Origin: Litchfieldella rifensis
GTDB lineage: Bacteria > Pseudomonadota > Gammaproteobacteria > Pseudomonadales > Halomonadaceae
Length of the DNA stretch: 64,000 nucleotides
Reading direction: 5' to 3'
Assembly (NCBI RefSeq): GCF_042646605.1
Contig: NZ_JBHRUG010000019.1
Coordinates: forward strand, 124,001 to 188,000
Every line of letters begins with the position of its first letter. Position 1 is the stretch's first letter. This document shows positions 51,801-60,500 of the stretch, in pieces. The translations under genes were made by a program, and so were the position numbers. The notes under the pieces were generated by a model. The model worked only from the letters and a program-made list of their open reading frames with translations, had not been told where the DNA came from and ran no database searches.

Positions 51801-52109
51801 ATCGACTCCTCGATCTCCAAGACCGTCAACGTGCCGACGGCCTTCCCCTACGAGCAATTCAAGGATCTCTACCTCCAGGCCTATGCCGAGAAGCTCAAGG
51901 GCTGCACCACCTTCCGCTTCAATCCCGAGGCCTTCCAGGGAGTGCTGGTGCGTGAGCATGACCTCAAGAGCACCACCTATGTGTTCGAGCTGGAGAACGG
52001 CGAGACCCTGGAGCTCAAGGGTGACGAGAAGGTGATCTACGACGGCGAGGAGCATACCGCCGCCAACCTCTACGAGGCCCTGAAGGAGGGCACCTATGGC
52101 AAGTGGTAA
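48876..52109 (+). CDS. nrdJ: Adenosylcobalamin-dependent ribonucleotide reductase, large part NrdJa, with intein
   Basis: 1077-residue precursor: residues 1-316 and 691-1077 form a 703-residue class II reductase, and 317-690 is an intein. N-extein blocks include AGRILSNAGADDYKPSVSLINCTVSRTIRDS and GRRGAQMATFDVGHPDVEAFI. After splicing, ATNP joins CGEQPLPPEGACLLGSVNL, restoring the N-P-C-G-E catalytic motif with the thiyl-radical Cys. The C-extein has FTHHSSIAPTGTISLSLGNNASNGIEP. The protein ends without the usual redox-cysteine tail, which is supplied by the next gene, as in the split Pseudomonas NrdJa/NrdJb. Reduction of ribonucleotides is oxygen-independent and needs vitamin B12. Confidence 0.92.
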   Translation: MSTSTKAAKTSNEVPLQAPSRDIWDAKYRLKDRHQRAVDKDIPATFERVARALAAVEGDQAEAWLPKFRWALENGAIPAGRILSNAGADDYKPSVSLINCTVSRTIRDSMQEILDAVVDAGMTLKSGAGIGYEFSTLRHKGAYVFGAGAGTNGPLAFMDIYDKMCFTVASAGGRRGAQMATFDVGHPDVEAFIEAKREPGRLRQFNLSLLIADEFMEAVKQDADWHLAFPLHPGEKDDVKPEDLIYRDWPVIEDGYTVDDQGRVACRIVRTVKARELWDTIMSATYDYAEPGFVLIDQVNRLNNNWFCEEIRATNPCVTADTRLHTQFGQVPIGELYRLGSDLQVTTDKRALESGDKGVETRSAVPAFMTAGDADVYRVVTQEGYAIKATAWHDFYTDRGKIPLKDLEVGDRLWVQSGKGQFGDQGNEKLGTLLGLIAGDGHFTHRGKDQEAVIVNFWGQDRPLAQAVSDHINDLIASAAKSSRVYRVSPVAVPERRHVFVRSIILARLLEHYGFTRKTKLSVPEVVWRGNEDCVKGYLRGLFQSDGTVNVSGKSQSCSIRLASSQESLLKDVQALLSNFGVFSRIHQRREAGMRTLPDGRGGTREYDCQADHELIIDGESRERFMQEVGFLLDYKNHKYREWASDKVLRKTQPFVARVASITHVGREPVFDTTQFDKNTVIFNGLVTGQCGEQPLPPEGACLLGSVNLTRFVIEPFGDKPRFDWERYRKVVAIFTRMLDNVVEIAGLPLPGQRRELEAKRRHGMGFLGLGSTLTMLKIPYGSEESLAFTDEVSKVLAIEGWRQALELSREKGMAPILAEDFEITPRMLRERPELAHDGYEAGDKVPGRILHARYSRYMQKIAEAEPELAAALAEHGARFTHHSSIAPTGTISLSLGNNASNGIEPSFSHRYFRNVIQSGKKSKAQVEVVSFELAAYRHFVAADAVESDLPDYFVTADAVTPEQHVAVQAAAQAWIDSSISKTVNVPTAFPYEQFKDLYLQAYAEKLKGCTTFRFNPEAFQGVLVREHDLKSTTYVFELENGETLELKGDEKVIYDGEEHTAANLYEALKEGTYGKW
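49824..50945 (+). mobile_element. LAGLIDADG-endonuclease intein in NrdJa
   Basis: 374 codons in frame. Cys1 starts the block CVTADTRLHT; the TxxH block is ATAWHDFYT; dodecapeptide motifs LGTLLGLIAGDGHF and YLRGLFQSDGTV mark a two-motif DOD homing endonuclease whose acidic residues look intact. The C-terminal block reads VFDTTQFDKNTVIFNGLVTGQ... then Cys+1. The usual penultimate His and terminal Asn are Gly and Gln, and the block F His is Asn. Inteins ending in Gln are known and can splice. Base composition is slightly more AT-rich than the exteins. Confidence 0.93.
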
Positions 52110-52163
52110 GAGCCGCGCGAGCTGCCCCGGTGTCGACCCCCAACTCTCTGCAGGAGCCCGCTG

Positions 52164-52907
52164 ATGGCCGTCGAAATCAACTCGAAGATCGTCTCCCTGA
52201 GCGTCAAGAAGCCGACGCAGGAGGAGGCGCCGCTGTCGGATGAGAACCCGCTCACGGTGCGCATTCCCTCACGCCCGGAAGGCACCCTGGAGGCAGTCTC
52301 GGAGAAGATCGCCTACGTCGGCGCCGAAGGTCGCAGGAAGGTTTACGTGCTGGTGGCCTTCATGCCGGTGGAAGGCGTGCTGAACGGCAAGCGGGTGGTG
52401 ATCGAGCGCCCGGTGGAGTTCTTCTTCCCCTCCGGTCAGTTGTCCAGCGAGCACCAGTGGATCACCGCCACCATGCGCAGCCTGTCGCTGGCGGCGCGCG
52501 GCGGCTACGTCACCCAGGCGCTGGCCGACCTGCGCAAGGTGACGTGGGACAAGGGCCTGGTGCGCTGCGGGACCAACCGCTGGGGCAAGCCGATGTTCCA
52601 CGATTCCGAGGTCGCGGCGATCGCCTGGTCGATCCAGCAGATCCTCTATCGGCGTGGCTTCGTCGATATCGACGGCAACCAGGTGCCGGTCGACGAGTTG
52701 GTCAACCGCTACGCCCATCGCATGGCCCACGGCCACCCCTGGCAGCCGCCCGAGCCCGAGGAGGTCGCTCGCCAGGAACGGCAGGCGCAGGAAAATAGCG
52801 CCGGCCCGGTGGTGGTCGGGCACTGCCCGGAATGCCGCGGCGAGCTGATCATGATGGACGGCTGCCCGACCTGCTATGCGGGGTGCGGCTGGTCGAAATG
52901 CGGTTAG
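52164..52907 (+). CDS. Class II ribonucleotide reductase C-terminal subunit NrdJb
   Basis: 247 residues. It matches the separately encoded C-terminal part of the split reductase known in Pseudomonas: IPSRPEGTLEAVSEKIAY, FFFPSGQLSSEHQWITATMRSLSLAARGG, then a zinc-ribbon-like tail CPECRGELIMMDGCPTC and a final CGWSKCG cysteine pair, which should re-reduce the active-site disulfide. It begins 54 bp after nrdJa with GGAG upstream, in the same operon. Confidence 0.88.
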   Translation: MAVEINSKIVSLSVKKPTQEEAPLSDENPLTVRIPSRPEGTLEAVSEKIAYVGAEGRRKVYVLVAFMPVEGVLNGKRVVIERPVEFFFPSGQLSSEHQWITATMRSLSLAARGGYVTQALADLRKVTWDKGLVRCGTNRWGKPMFHDSEVAAIAWSIQQILYRRGFVDIDGNQVPVDELVNRYAHRMAHGHPWQPPEPEEVARQERQAQENSAGPVVVGHCPECRGELIMMDGCPTCYAGCGWSKCG

Positions 52908-52928
52908 AGGTGTGCTTGGCCGTGTTGC

Positions 52929-53657
52929 TCAGCCGGGAGGGCGTCCCACGAGCTGGTTCGGGTCACCGTGAGGATAGTCGGGAGCGAGAAACAGGCGTCC
53001 CTCGATGCCCTCGGCTGATGCGGCGCGTCGGATGGCCGCTCTGCCTTCCAAATGCGTCACCAGGCGTGTGAGACTGGGAAGCTCGTTCCAGGGGATATCG
53101 CGCAAGGGGCTGTCGAGAGGATAGAGCTGCATCCAGCGAATCAGGCAGGCCAGATAAGGATCGAGCACGCTGGGGCCGCTCGGCAGCAACCCGGCCCCCT
53201 GGCCGTGGCCGGCAAGCCCCTCGAGCATCGCTAGATGCTGCTGAATCCGGCGACCCAGCCTATCTCTGAGGCGCGGGATATCTTCGCCCTCGGCATAGCG
53301 CCAGGTGTAGAAACGCACCCGCAGGTCGGCATGCAGGGTGTTGGAAAGGTAGAACAGCCAGGCGAGGAACTCGCCTCTTGGCGCTGGATGGCTGATCCGG
53401 AGGCTGTCGTGCCGCTCGCTCAGATGCAGCAGGATGGCCCCCGTCTCGAACAGGGTCATCCCTTGGCTCTCGTCCACCAGCACCGGCAGCAGCCCTTGCG
53501 GATTCAGGGCCCGAAACGCCGGATCGTCGAGGCCGCCGCGGGCACGGTCGACCCGCACCTCCTGGTAAGTGGCGCCGACCTCTTCCAGCACCATGCGGAC
53601 CACGAGGTTGGCGCTGTCCGGCGAATAGAACAGCCGGTAATCCAGGTGCTCGCTCAT
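52929..53657 (-). CDS. Glutathione S-transferase family protein
   Basis: 242 residues from the ATG of MSEHLDYRLFYSPDSANLVVRMVLEEVG. The thioredoxin-like N-domain has the LNPQGLLPVLVDE cis-Pro and TLFETGAILLHLSERH glutathione-binding blocks; the helical C-domain has SVLDPYLACLIRWMQLY. The substrate is unknown. It lies 21 bp downstream of the ABC permease gene on the same strand and may be co-transcribed with it. Confidence 0.85.
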   Translation of the reverse strand: MSEHLDYRLFYSPDSANLVVRMVLEEVGATYQEVRVDRARGGLDDPAFRALNPQGLLPVLVDESQGMTLFETGAILLHLSERHDSLRISHPAPRGEFLAWLFYLSNTLHADLRVRFYTWRYAEGEDIPRLRDRLGRRIQQHLAMLEGLAGHGQGAGLLPSGPSVLDPYLACLIRWMQLYPLDSPLRDIPWNELPSLTRLVTHLEGRAAIRRAASAEGIEGRLFLAPDYPHGDPNQLVGRPPG

Positions 53658-53678
53658 TGGCCGCATCCCGAGCCGTGT

Positions 53679-54449
53679 TTACAGATATTGGTAACGTAGC
53701 AGCCGGTACTTGATGCGCTCCAGAATGACCTGGTCGATGATGGCCGCCAGCACCGCGATGACCAGGATGTTGGTCATCACCCCGGTCATATCGGCGATCT
53801 CGCCGGAATAGGCCAGGGACTTGCCCAGCCCGGCACTGAAACCAACGATCATCTCTGCCGAGATCAGGGCTCGCCAGGCGTTCCCGAAGGCCAGCTGGGC
53901 ACCGGTGATCAGTTCCGGTGTGACGGCGGGGAAATAGATCCGCTTGAGCATCTGCAGTCGCGAGGCGCCCATCACGCGTGCCGCGGCGATGTGGACCTTT
54001 TCCACGCTCTCGGTGGCGTTCATCACGCTCAGCGCCGTGGGGAAGAAGGCACCCACGGCGACCACCACGATGATGGGCATATTGCCGAAGCCCATCAGGA
54101 TCAGAAACAGCGGCACCCAGGCAATGGAGGGGATGGACTGCAGGATGATGATGGCGGCCTTGAGGGGACTGCGCACCGCGTTCAGTGTGCCGCCCACCAG
54201 GCCGAGCACGACGCCAGCCAGCAAGGCGGCGCCGTAACCGGCCCCCAGCCGTCCCATGCTGTTGCCCAGGCCCTGATAGAATTCGCCGCTACCGAGTTCC
54301 TGCCACAGGCGTATCACGGCCACGTGGACGTCCGGCATCAGGAAACTCGGCAGGAACCAGGCCGCCACCTGCCAGAAGAACAGGATAACGGCGATGGCCA
54401 CCACATAGGCGCGTTTGTTGGCAACGCCGTTTGATGGGGTGTTCGTCAT
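53679..54449 (-). CDS. NitT/TauT-family ABC transporter permease
   Basis: 256 residues with about six membrane helices and the permease EAA loop (EKVHIAAARVMGASRLQMLKRIYFPAVTPELITGAQLAFGNAWRALISAEMI), typical of SsuC/TauC/ThiX-type permeases. It starts 3 bp after the binding-protein stop. Order in the operon: ATPase, binding protein, permease. Substrate not identified; sulfonates, nitrate-type anions or thiamin precursors are all family substrates. Confidence 0.9.
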   Translation of the reverse strand: MTNTPSNGVANKRAYVVAIAVILFFWQVAAWFLPSFLMPDVHVAVIRLWQELGSGEFYQGLGNSMGRLGAGYGAALLAGVVLGLVGGTLNAVRSPLKAAIIILQSIPSIAWVPLFLILMGFGNMPIIVVVAVGAFFPTALSVMNATESVEKVHIAAARVMGASRLQMLKRIYFPAVTPELITGAQLAFGNAWRALISAEMIVGFSAGLGKSLAYSGEIADMTGVMTNILVIAVLAAIIDQVILERIKYRLLRYQYL

Positions 54450-54452
54450 TGC

Positions 54453-55436
54453 TTAAAGCCTACGCTCTTCTTGCCAGGACAGGTCCAGCAAGGCATCCAC
54501 ATCGAAGGGCTCGTCACCGGGCAGAATGCCCTGGGCCTGCATGATGTCCGCGAGCTCCTTCATGCGCTCGATATCCGCTTCGGTCAGCTTGGCGCTGAAG
54601 TCGTTGGTCTGGATGGCCTGCTCGATCACGGTTTCGCTGCGAATGTCACCCTGATCGCGGGTCTCCACGATCGGCCCCTTGATGAAGTAGCTGGTAATGT
54701 AGGGAGCCGCCTTGGCGGGCTCGTTCTCCAGCATCTCGATGGCCTCGCGCTGCGCGTCCATGGCGGCCCACAGCACCTCCCTGCGGTTCTCGAGCGTCTC
54801 CCCCGAGGTGATCACCACCATGCAGGGGAAGGGCCAGACTTCGCCGATCTCGAAGATCTGCTCGACCGGTGCCTGCAGTTGGGCGAGGCGATCGTAGGGC
54901 TCGAAAAGGAAGGCCGCATCCACACGGCCTCCGACCAGTGACTGGACTGCCACCGAGGGTGCCACGCCCATGATGTTCAGGTCATCGGACGTCAGGCCGG
55001 CGTCTTCGAGCATTACCCCCTTGAGCACGATGTCGGCGGTACTGCCCTGCTTCTGGGAGGCCAGGCTCTTGCCGCGCAGGTCGGCGACGGTCTCGATGCC
55101 GGAGTCCTCGTGCACCAGCAGCGAATGGTAACCGCGCTGGGCGCCACCGACGATCTTCAGATCGGCACCGCGTGCCGCCCAGGTAAAAGCGTTGGAAAAG
55201 CCCAGGACGCCGATATCCAACTGACCGCCGACGATGCCCTTGATCAGGTCGGTGCCCGAGCTGAACTCGATGAGCTCTGCCTCCAGGCCATACTTTTCGT
55301 AAAGCCCCGCCTCGTAGGCCAGCATGGCCTGGGCATCATCCATGACACGCACATAGCCGACACGGAAGCTCTCGGCGGCCATGACAGGGCTGGCCAGTAC
55401 CAGGGCCAGCAGGGGGGCGATCAACCATCGGCTCAT
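54453..55436 (-). CDS. NitT/TauT-family ABC transporter substrate-binding protein
   Basis: 327 residues with a signal peptide (about 1-20, ending PVMAA). The NMT1/SsuA-type fold shows in RVGYVRVMDDAQAMLAYEAGLYEKYGLEAELIEFSSGTDLIKGIVGGQLDIGVLGFSNAFTWAARGADLKIVGG, and GRVDAAFLFEPYDRLAQ. There is no lipobox, so it is a soluble periplasmic protein. The start overlaps the ATPase stop (ATGA). Confidence 0.9.
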   Translation of the reverse strand: MSRWLIAPLLALVLASPVMAAESFRVGYVRVMDDAQAMLAYEAGLYEKYGLEAELIEFSSGTDLIKGIVGGQLDIGVLGFSNAFTWAARGADLKIVGGAQRGYHSLLVHEDSGIETVADLRGKSLASQKQGSTADIVLKGVMLEDAGLTSDDLNIMGVAPSVAVQSLVGGRVDAAFLFEPYDRLAQLQAPVEQIFEIGEVWPFPCMVVITSGETLENRREVLWAAMDAQREAIEMLENEPAKAAPYITSYFIKGPIVETRDQGDIRSETVIEQAIQTNDFSAKLTEADIERMKELADIMQAQGILPGDEPFDVDALLDLSWQEERRL

Positions 55437-56209
55437 GCGGTTTCTCCTTTCGCGAGGTGTTGCTCGGTCGCGGGGACGTCGGTATCGATCCCCAGCAGGG
55501 TCAAGACTTCTCGTCGGATGTCGGCGAAGGCCAACAGATCATGGGTCTTGGGAATGTGACCCAGTTCGAACTCGCGCAGCACCCGCGCCGGCCGGTCGCT
55601 GAAGACCAGCACCCGGTCGGCCAGGTAAAGGGCCTCGTCCACGTCATGGGTGACCAGCACCACGGTGGGGCGCTCTGCCTCGATGAGCTCCTTGAGCACG
55701 CTTTGCAGGGTCATGCGCGTCAGCGCGTCCAGGGCGCCGAACGGCTCGTCGAGCAGCATCACCTTGGGCCGTGCGATGAAGGCACGGGCGAGGGCGCAGC
55801 GCTGCCGCATGCCGCCTGAGACCTGGTGCGGGTAGTAATCCTCGAAGCCACCCAGCTTGACGCGTTCCAGCCACTGGCTGGCCTGCCGGCGCGACTCGAC
55901 CGCCGGGTGGTCCTGAAATTCCAACGCCAGGGCGACGTTTTCCTTCAGGGTCATCCAGGGGTAGAGCGCATGTTCCTGGAACACCAGGGTGCGCTCCGGC
56001 GCCGGCTGGCTGATCGCCTGTTCCTCTGCGTAGACCGTGCCCTGGGTGGGGTGCTGCAAGCCCGCGACCATGTGCAGCAGCGTGGACTTGCCGCAACCGG
56101 AGGGCCCGACGAGCGCCACGATCTCTCCATCGACGATGGTGTTGTCGAACCTTTCGATGACGTTCAGGTCGCCGAACGACTTGGTGACCTGCTCGAACTG
56201 GAGTTTCAT
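55433..56209 (-). CDS. NitT/TauT-family ABC transporter ATPase
   Basis: 258 residues from the ATG at 56209; a TTG 10 codons earlier is an alternative. Walker A GPSGCGKST, Q-loop FQEHALYPWMT, signature VSGGMRQRCALARAF, Walker B VMLLDEPFGALDA, and switch His in VLVTHDVDEAL are all intact. First gene of the three-gene uptake operon, followed by a GST gene. Confidence 0.93.
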   Translation of the reverse strand: MKLQFEQVTKSFGDLNVIERFDNTIVDGEIVALVGPSGCGKSTLLHMVAGLQHPTQGTVYAEEQAISQPAPERTLVFQEHALYPWMTLKENVALALEFQDHPAVESRRQASQWLERVKLGGFEDYYPHQVSGGMRQRCALARAFIARPKVMLLDEPFGALDALTRMTLQSVLKELIEAERPTVVLVTHDVDEALYLADRVLVFSDRPARVLREFELGHIPKTHDLLAFADIRREVLTLLGIDTDVPATEQHLAKGETA

Positions 56210-56342
56210 ATGGTTTTCCGGAACAAGATTATATTCCAATAAAGAATAACGCTTACCGTAATTTATAACCTTTTTCTCAGAATTGAAAGTGCCTTCGAAA
56301 TCCGTGTTTGCTGATTCAAGCCGAGGCCGTCCAGCGTATCGC

Positions 56343-56613
56343 TCAGACCGGGACGGCCGGCCGCGTCCTTACTCCCATCAGGATCAGCAGTGCTGCCAGC
56401 AGCAGCACCAGGCCACTGGCGCCGAATGACAGCCCCCATAGGGCGACCATCGCCGCATCCACCAATCAGGAAGACATCGCGCTAGCCGACGATATCGCCG
56501 AAATAACTGCCCAGCGGGGCGGCGGCGATCGTCGCAACGGAAACCCCGCTGAACATGATCGACAGCGCGCGCCGCCGGTCAGGCGGGAGGAGCCTACGGC
56601 AAGGTCCTGCCAT
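56343..56613 (-). pseudogene. Remnant of an MFS transporter gene
   Basis: On the minus strand 56613-56482 encodes RRRALSIMFSGVSVATIAAAPLGSYFGDIVG followed by TAG where MFS relatives have Trp (GWRDVFL continues in frame). A second frame, 56462-56343, encodes a last membrane helix, FGASGLVLLLAALLILMGVRTR, and then a stop. Stop codon, frame change and loss of the middle of the gene mark a decayed exporter. It fills most of the 552-bp gap between the ABC ATPase and paoC-like genes; 56614-56761 holds nothing I recognise. Confidence 0.7.
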
Positions 56614-56761
56614 GACCGATCCTTCCCCTGCCGCAAGCCCGAACGCCATCCTTTCACCGCCGATGGCGAGGTCCAGGCGCTGCGCTACATGAACATGGTC
56701 GGCGGCTAGGCTTCGCTGACATTGCTTGCGTTGCGCGCGTCGACGTCTCGGAGCAAGGCCT

Positions 56762-58975
56762 TCAATCCATCAGCTTCTCGAGGTTGATCGGCAGGTGGCG
56801 GATGCGCTTGCCGGTGGCGTGGTGCACGGCGTTGGCGATCGCCGCGGCCACGCCGGTCAGGCCGATCTCGCCGATCCCACGGGCACCGAATTCGTTGCAG
56901 CGGAAGTCGGGATAGTCGAGCAGTTCGACGTCGATCTCGGGCATGTCGGCGTGCACCGGCACCCGATAGTCGGAGACATTGGCATTGACCAGCCTGGCAT
57001 CGCGCGGGTCGTAGTCGAGCCGTTCCAGCAGTGCCATGCCGATACCCATGACGATGGCGCCCTCCACCTGATTGCGGGCGGTGGCGGGGTTGATGGCGCG
57101 CCCCACGTCGATGCTGCTGACCACACGCGCCACGCGCAGTCGGGAGATGCCCGGGTCCCAGCGTACCTCGACGAAGTGCGCGCCGAAGGAGCGGAAACCG
57201 TACTGCTTCCTTTCGTTGCCGGGCTTGGCAGACCCCGATCCGTTGACACTGGAGAGGCGTTGTCGGCCGAGTATTTCGGCGTAGCTCGCGCGTCGGTCAT
57301 CGGTGACCAGCGCGCCTTCTGCGACGCGGATCGATTGCGGGGCGACGCCATCGAAGGTGCTCCCCGGCCTGGTGGCGACTTCCTTGAGGGCATGCAGGGC
57401 ATCGCGCACGGCGGCCGCCACTGCCGGCAACGTTGTCGCGGTGGTCATCGAGCCGCCGGAAAGTGGACCGGCGGGCAGGCTCGCTTCGCCGAGTTTCACC
57501 TCGACCTTCTCCACTGGCAGCCCGCTCAGTTCGGCGGCCGCCTGGGCGACCACGGTATAGGTGCCGGTACCGATGTCCTGGGTGCCGCAGGCCACGAACA
57601 GCGAGCCATCGGCACGCAGTTCCACCCGCGCCTCGCACGGTTGGCGCCCGGCCGACCAGGTCGCCGAGGCCATGCCGTAGCCGATGATCTCGTCGTTGTC
57701 GCGCATCGAGCCGATGGCCGGGTCGCGCGATTTCCAGCCGAAACGCTTGGCCGCACGGGTCAGACACTTGTCGAGTTGCTTGCTCGACCAGGGGAGACCG
57801 CTCTTGGGGTCGGATGCGGCATAGTTGAACAAGCGCAGTTCCACCGGGTCCATGGCGAGTGCGATCGCCAACTCGTCGATGGCGGATTCCAGGGCATAGA
57901 GGCCGGAGGTCTCGCCCGGGGCACGCATCATGCACGGCGTGCCGTGATTGACCGCCACAATCCGTTGCGTGGTGGTGACGTTGTCGCAGGCATAGGCGCT
58001 GGGAGTGGCGTTGCCGCAATGATCGACGTAGCGGTCGACCCGCGCCGTTTCGGTCGTGCTGTCATGCATGATCGAGGTAAGCCGTCCGTCGCGCTCGGCA
58101 CCCAAGCGAATGCGTTGACGCGAAGCGGGCCGGTTGCCTCCATTCATCATGTCCTGCTGTCGCGGCACGACCACTTTCACTGGCCGGCCGAGCATGCGAG
58201 CGGCTGCCACGGTCGCGACGGCGTGCGGCCACATGAAGAGCTTGTTGCCGAAGCCCGAGCCGATGTAATGGGAAATGACCTCGATGCTCTCCTGCGGCAT
58301 GGCGAAGACCCGCGCCAAGGCATTGCGCTGATAGATCACCCCCTGGGTCGCTTCATGCACGACCAGGCGCTGCCCCCCGTCACGCCATTCGGCCAGCGTG
58401 GCGTGCATCTCCATCGGTAGATGACTCTCGGCCTCGATGCGATAGGTCTCGTCCACGGTCACCGGCGCGATCTGGAATGCGGCGGCGGCATCGCCGCGGG
58501 AATAGCCGGCATCGTCGAGCAGGATACCTTCGGCCTCGCTCAGCAGCAGGCTCGGCATGGCATCGTCATCGTGGCGGTAGCGTGCGGTCACGCGGTAGGC
58601 GGCGGCGCGGGCCTGCTCGAAGGTTTCCGCCACCACCAGGGCCACGTATTGGCCATGGTAATGGATGCGCTCGTCCTCGAACGGTAGCCGCTCCTCGCTG
58701 ACCCGGTCACCATGCTTCAGGCTGTTGGGCGAGCGGTGGAGAGCAGGAAAATGGCCGTGGTGCAGGATATCGACGACACCGGGCATGTGGCGTGCCGCGT
58801 CCAGTTCCAGCGACTCGAGGCTACCGTGGGCGATGGTCGCCGGTACCGGATAGCCGTAGAGCATGCCGTCGACATGCAGCTCGCCGGTATAGTCGGCGTG
58901 GCCGGTCAGCTTGTCTTCGCCGTCGACGCGCGGCGTGCGCTGGCCGACGATAGCGGGGTCGGTGAGATCGGTCAC
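56762..58975 (-). CDS. Molybdenum aldehyde oxidoreductase, molybdopterin subunit (PaoC/YagR-like)
   Basis: 737 residues of the xanthine dehydrogenase family. RVDGEDKLTGHADYTGEL starts the fold; SHYIGSGFGNKLFMWPHAV is the Mo-cofactor loop, MMRAPGETSGLYALE the next, and GARGIGEIGLTG holds the catalytic Glu near residue 705. Length and PGETSG pattern match E. coli PaoC. There is no Tat signal, and none on the iron-sulfur subunit either, so the complex looks cytoplasmic. Last of three overlapping genes. The aldehyde substrate is unknown. Confidence 0.88.
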   Translation of the reverse strand: MTDLTDPAIVGQRTPRVDGEDKLTGHADYTGELHVDGMLYGYPVPATIAHGSLESLELDAARHMPGVVDILHHGHFPALHRSPNSLKHGDRVSEERLPFEDERIHYHGQYVALVVAETFEQARAAAYRVTARYRHDDDAMPSLLLSEAEGILLDDAGYSRGDAAAAFQIAPVTVDETYRIEAESHLPMEMHATLAEWRDGGQRLVVHEATQGVIYQRNALARVFAMPQESIEVISHYIGSGFGNKLFMWPHAVATVAAARMLGRPVKVVVPRQQDMMNGGNRPASRQRIRLGAERDGRLTSIMHDSTTETARVDRYVDHCGNATPSAYACDNVTTTQRIVAVNHGTPCMMRAPGETSGLYALESAIDELAIALAMDPVELRLFNYAASDPKSGLPWSSKQLDKCLTRAAKRFGWKSRDPAIGSMRDNDEIIGYGMASATWSAGRQPCEARVELRADGSLFVACGTQDIGTGTYTVVAQAAAELSGLPVEKVEVKLGEASLPAGPLSGGSMTTATTLPAVAAAVRDALHALKEVATRPGSTFDGVAPQSIRVAEGALVTDDRRASYAEILGRQRLSSVNGSGSAKPGNERKQYGFRSFGAHFVEVRWDPGISRLRVARVVSSIDVGRAINPATARNQVEGAIVMGIGMALLERLDYDPRDARLVNANVSDYRVPVHADMPEIDVELLDYPDFRCNEFGARGIGEIGLTGVAAAIANAVHHATGKRIRHLPINLEKLMD

Positions 58976-59973
58976 GGGTGGCCCTCCTTGGCAGCACGAG
59001 CGGCATCGCGCAGGGCGCGCACGATGGCCTGGCGTGCCAGCGGGATCTTGAAGGCGTTGTGCGACAGCGGCTCGGCATCGGCCAGGGCGGCATCCGCCGC
59101 TTGCCCGAACACGGCCCTATCGGCGGGCTGGCCCTCGAGAATCGCCTCGGCTTCGTGGCAGCGCCATGGCTTGGTGGCGACGCCACCCAGTGCCAGCCGC
59201 GCTTCACCGATCATCTCCTCGTCCAGCGAGAGCATGGCTCCGGCGGAGGCCAGGGCGAATTCGTAGGAGGCGCGGTCGCGTAGCTTGATATAGGCCGCGC
59301 CCAACGGCTCGAGTGGAGGATCCAGGGTCACGGCGACGATCAACTCGTCGTCGGCGAGTTCATGCTCGAGATGCGGCGACGTCCCGGGCAGCCGATGGAA
59401 GTCGGCGAAATCGATTTCGCGCTCGCCGCGTGGGCCGTGGAGCGTCAAGGTGGCCCCGATGGCCGCCAGGGCCACGCACATGTCGGAGGGGTGCACGGCC
59501 ACGCAGTCGTCGCTACCGCCGAGCACGGCATGCATGCGGTTGATGCCGTGCCGGGCGTCGCAACCACTGCCCGGCTCGCGCTTGTTGCAGGCCGCGGCGA
59601 CGTCGCGAAAATAGGGACAACGCGTGCGCTGCATGATATTGCCGGCGGTGGTGGCCATGTTGCGCACCTGGGTCGAGGCACCCGCGAGGATCGCCTGTGA
59701 CAGCAGGGGGTAATTCGCCGTGACTTCCGGATGGTGAGCCAGCGCGGTATTGGTCACCAGCGCGCCGATGCGCAGGCGATCGTCGGCGAGGCGTTCCACC
59801 AACGTCAGTGGCAGGGCATTGATATCGATGACCCGAGCCGGTCGCATGACATCGAGCTTGACCAGATCGAGCAGCGTGGTGCCGCCGGCCACGAAGGCGC
59901 TGGCCGGTTCGGCCCGACGGGTGGTCAGCGCCTGTTCGAGGCTGCTGGCGCGGGTGAAGGCGAAGGTCCTCAT
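58972..59973 (-). CDS. Molybdenum aldehyde oxidoreductase, FAD subunit (PaoB/YagS-like)
   Basis: 333 residues of the CO-dehydrogenase flavoprotein family: FVAGGTTLLDLVKLDVMRPARVIDI and QVRNMATTAGNIMQRTRCPYFRD. The cysteine cluster RCPYFRDVAAACNKREPGSGC...DDC matches the insertion that binds an extra [4Fe-4S] cluster in E. coli PaoB. Both ends overlap the neighbouring genes by 4 bp, indicating translational coupling. Confidence 0.88.
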   Translation of the reverse strand: MRTFAFTRASSLEQALTTRRAEPASAFVAGGTTLLDLVKLDVMRPARVIDINALPLTLVERLADDRLRIGALVTNTALAHHPEVTANYPLLSQAILAGASTQVRNMATTAGNIMQRTRCPYFRDVAAACNKREPGSGCDARHGINRMHAVLGGSDDCVAVHPSDMCVALAAIGATLTLHGPRGEREIDFADFHRLPGTSPHLEHELADDELIVAVTLDPPLEPLGAAYIKLRDRASYEFALASAGAMLSLDEEMIGEARLALGGVATKPWRCHEAEAILEGQPADRAVFGQAADAALADAEPLSHNAFKIPLARQAIVRALRDAARAAKEGHP

Positions 59974-60500
59974 GGGTGGCGCTCTCCCAGTCGCTTCTCG
60001 CGCGACTCTCCGTGCTTCCGTTGGCGCGCCTCCTGAATCGCCTCGAGAATGTTCTTGTAAGCGCCGCAGCGGCAGATGTTGCCGCTCATTGCCTCGCGCA
60101 CCGCGGCATCATCGTCGGCGATGCGTGGATCCTCGAGCAGCGCCACGGCGGCCATGATCTGTCCCGGGGTGCAGTAGCCGCACTGGTAGGCGTCGTGGTC
60201 GAGAAAGGCCTGCTGGACCGGATGCAAGCGGCCCCCTTCGGCCAGCCCTTCGATGGTGATGACATGTTGGCCTTCGCACATCACGGCCAGGCGCAGACAG
60301 GCGTTCATCGCCAGGCCGTCGACATGCACGGTGCAGGCGCCGCACTGGCCGTGGTCGCAGCCTTTCTTGGTGCCACCCAAGTGCAGCCGTTCACGCAGTA
60401 CGTCGAGCAGGATGGCGTTGGGGGGAACATCGATGCTGAGCGGGGCTCCGTTCAGCGTCAGGTGGACGGACACGGTCTCGTGAGGGGGACACTCCATCAT
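59970..60500 (-). CDS. Molybdenum aldehyde oxidoreductase, (2Fe-2S) subunit (PaoA/YagT-like)
   Basis: 176 residues. Plant-type cluster ligands are in GTKKGCDHGQCGACTVHVDGLAMNACL and the second cluster in CGYCTPGQIMAAVALL...NICRCGAYKNI. Unlike E. coli PaoA there is no twin-arginine signal before the ferredoxin domain. It heads the three-gene operon; its 282-bp upstream gap is shared with divergent dctP. Confidence 0.9.
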   Translation of the reverse strand: MMECPPHETVSVHLTLNGAPLSIDVPPNAILLDVLRERLHLGGTKKGCDHGQCGACTVHVDGLAMNACLRLAVMCEGQHVITIEGLAEGGRLHPVQQAFLDHDAYQCGYCTPGQIMAAVALLEDPRIADDDAAVREAMSGNICRCGAYKNILEAIQEARQRKHGESREKRLGERHP

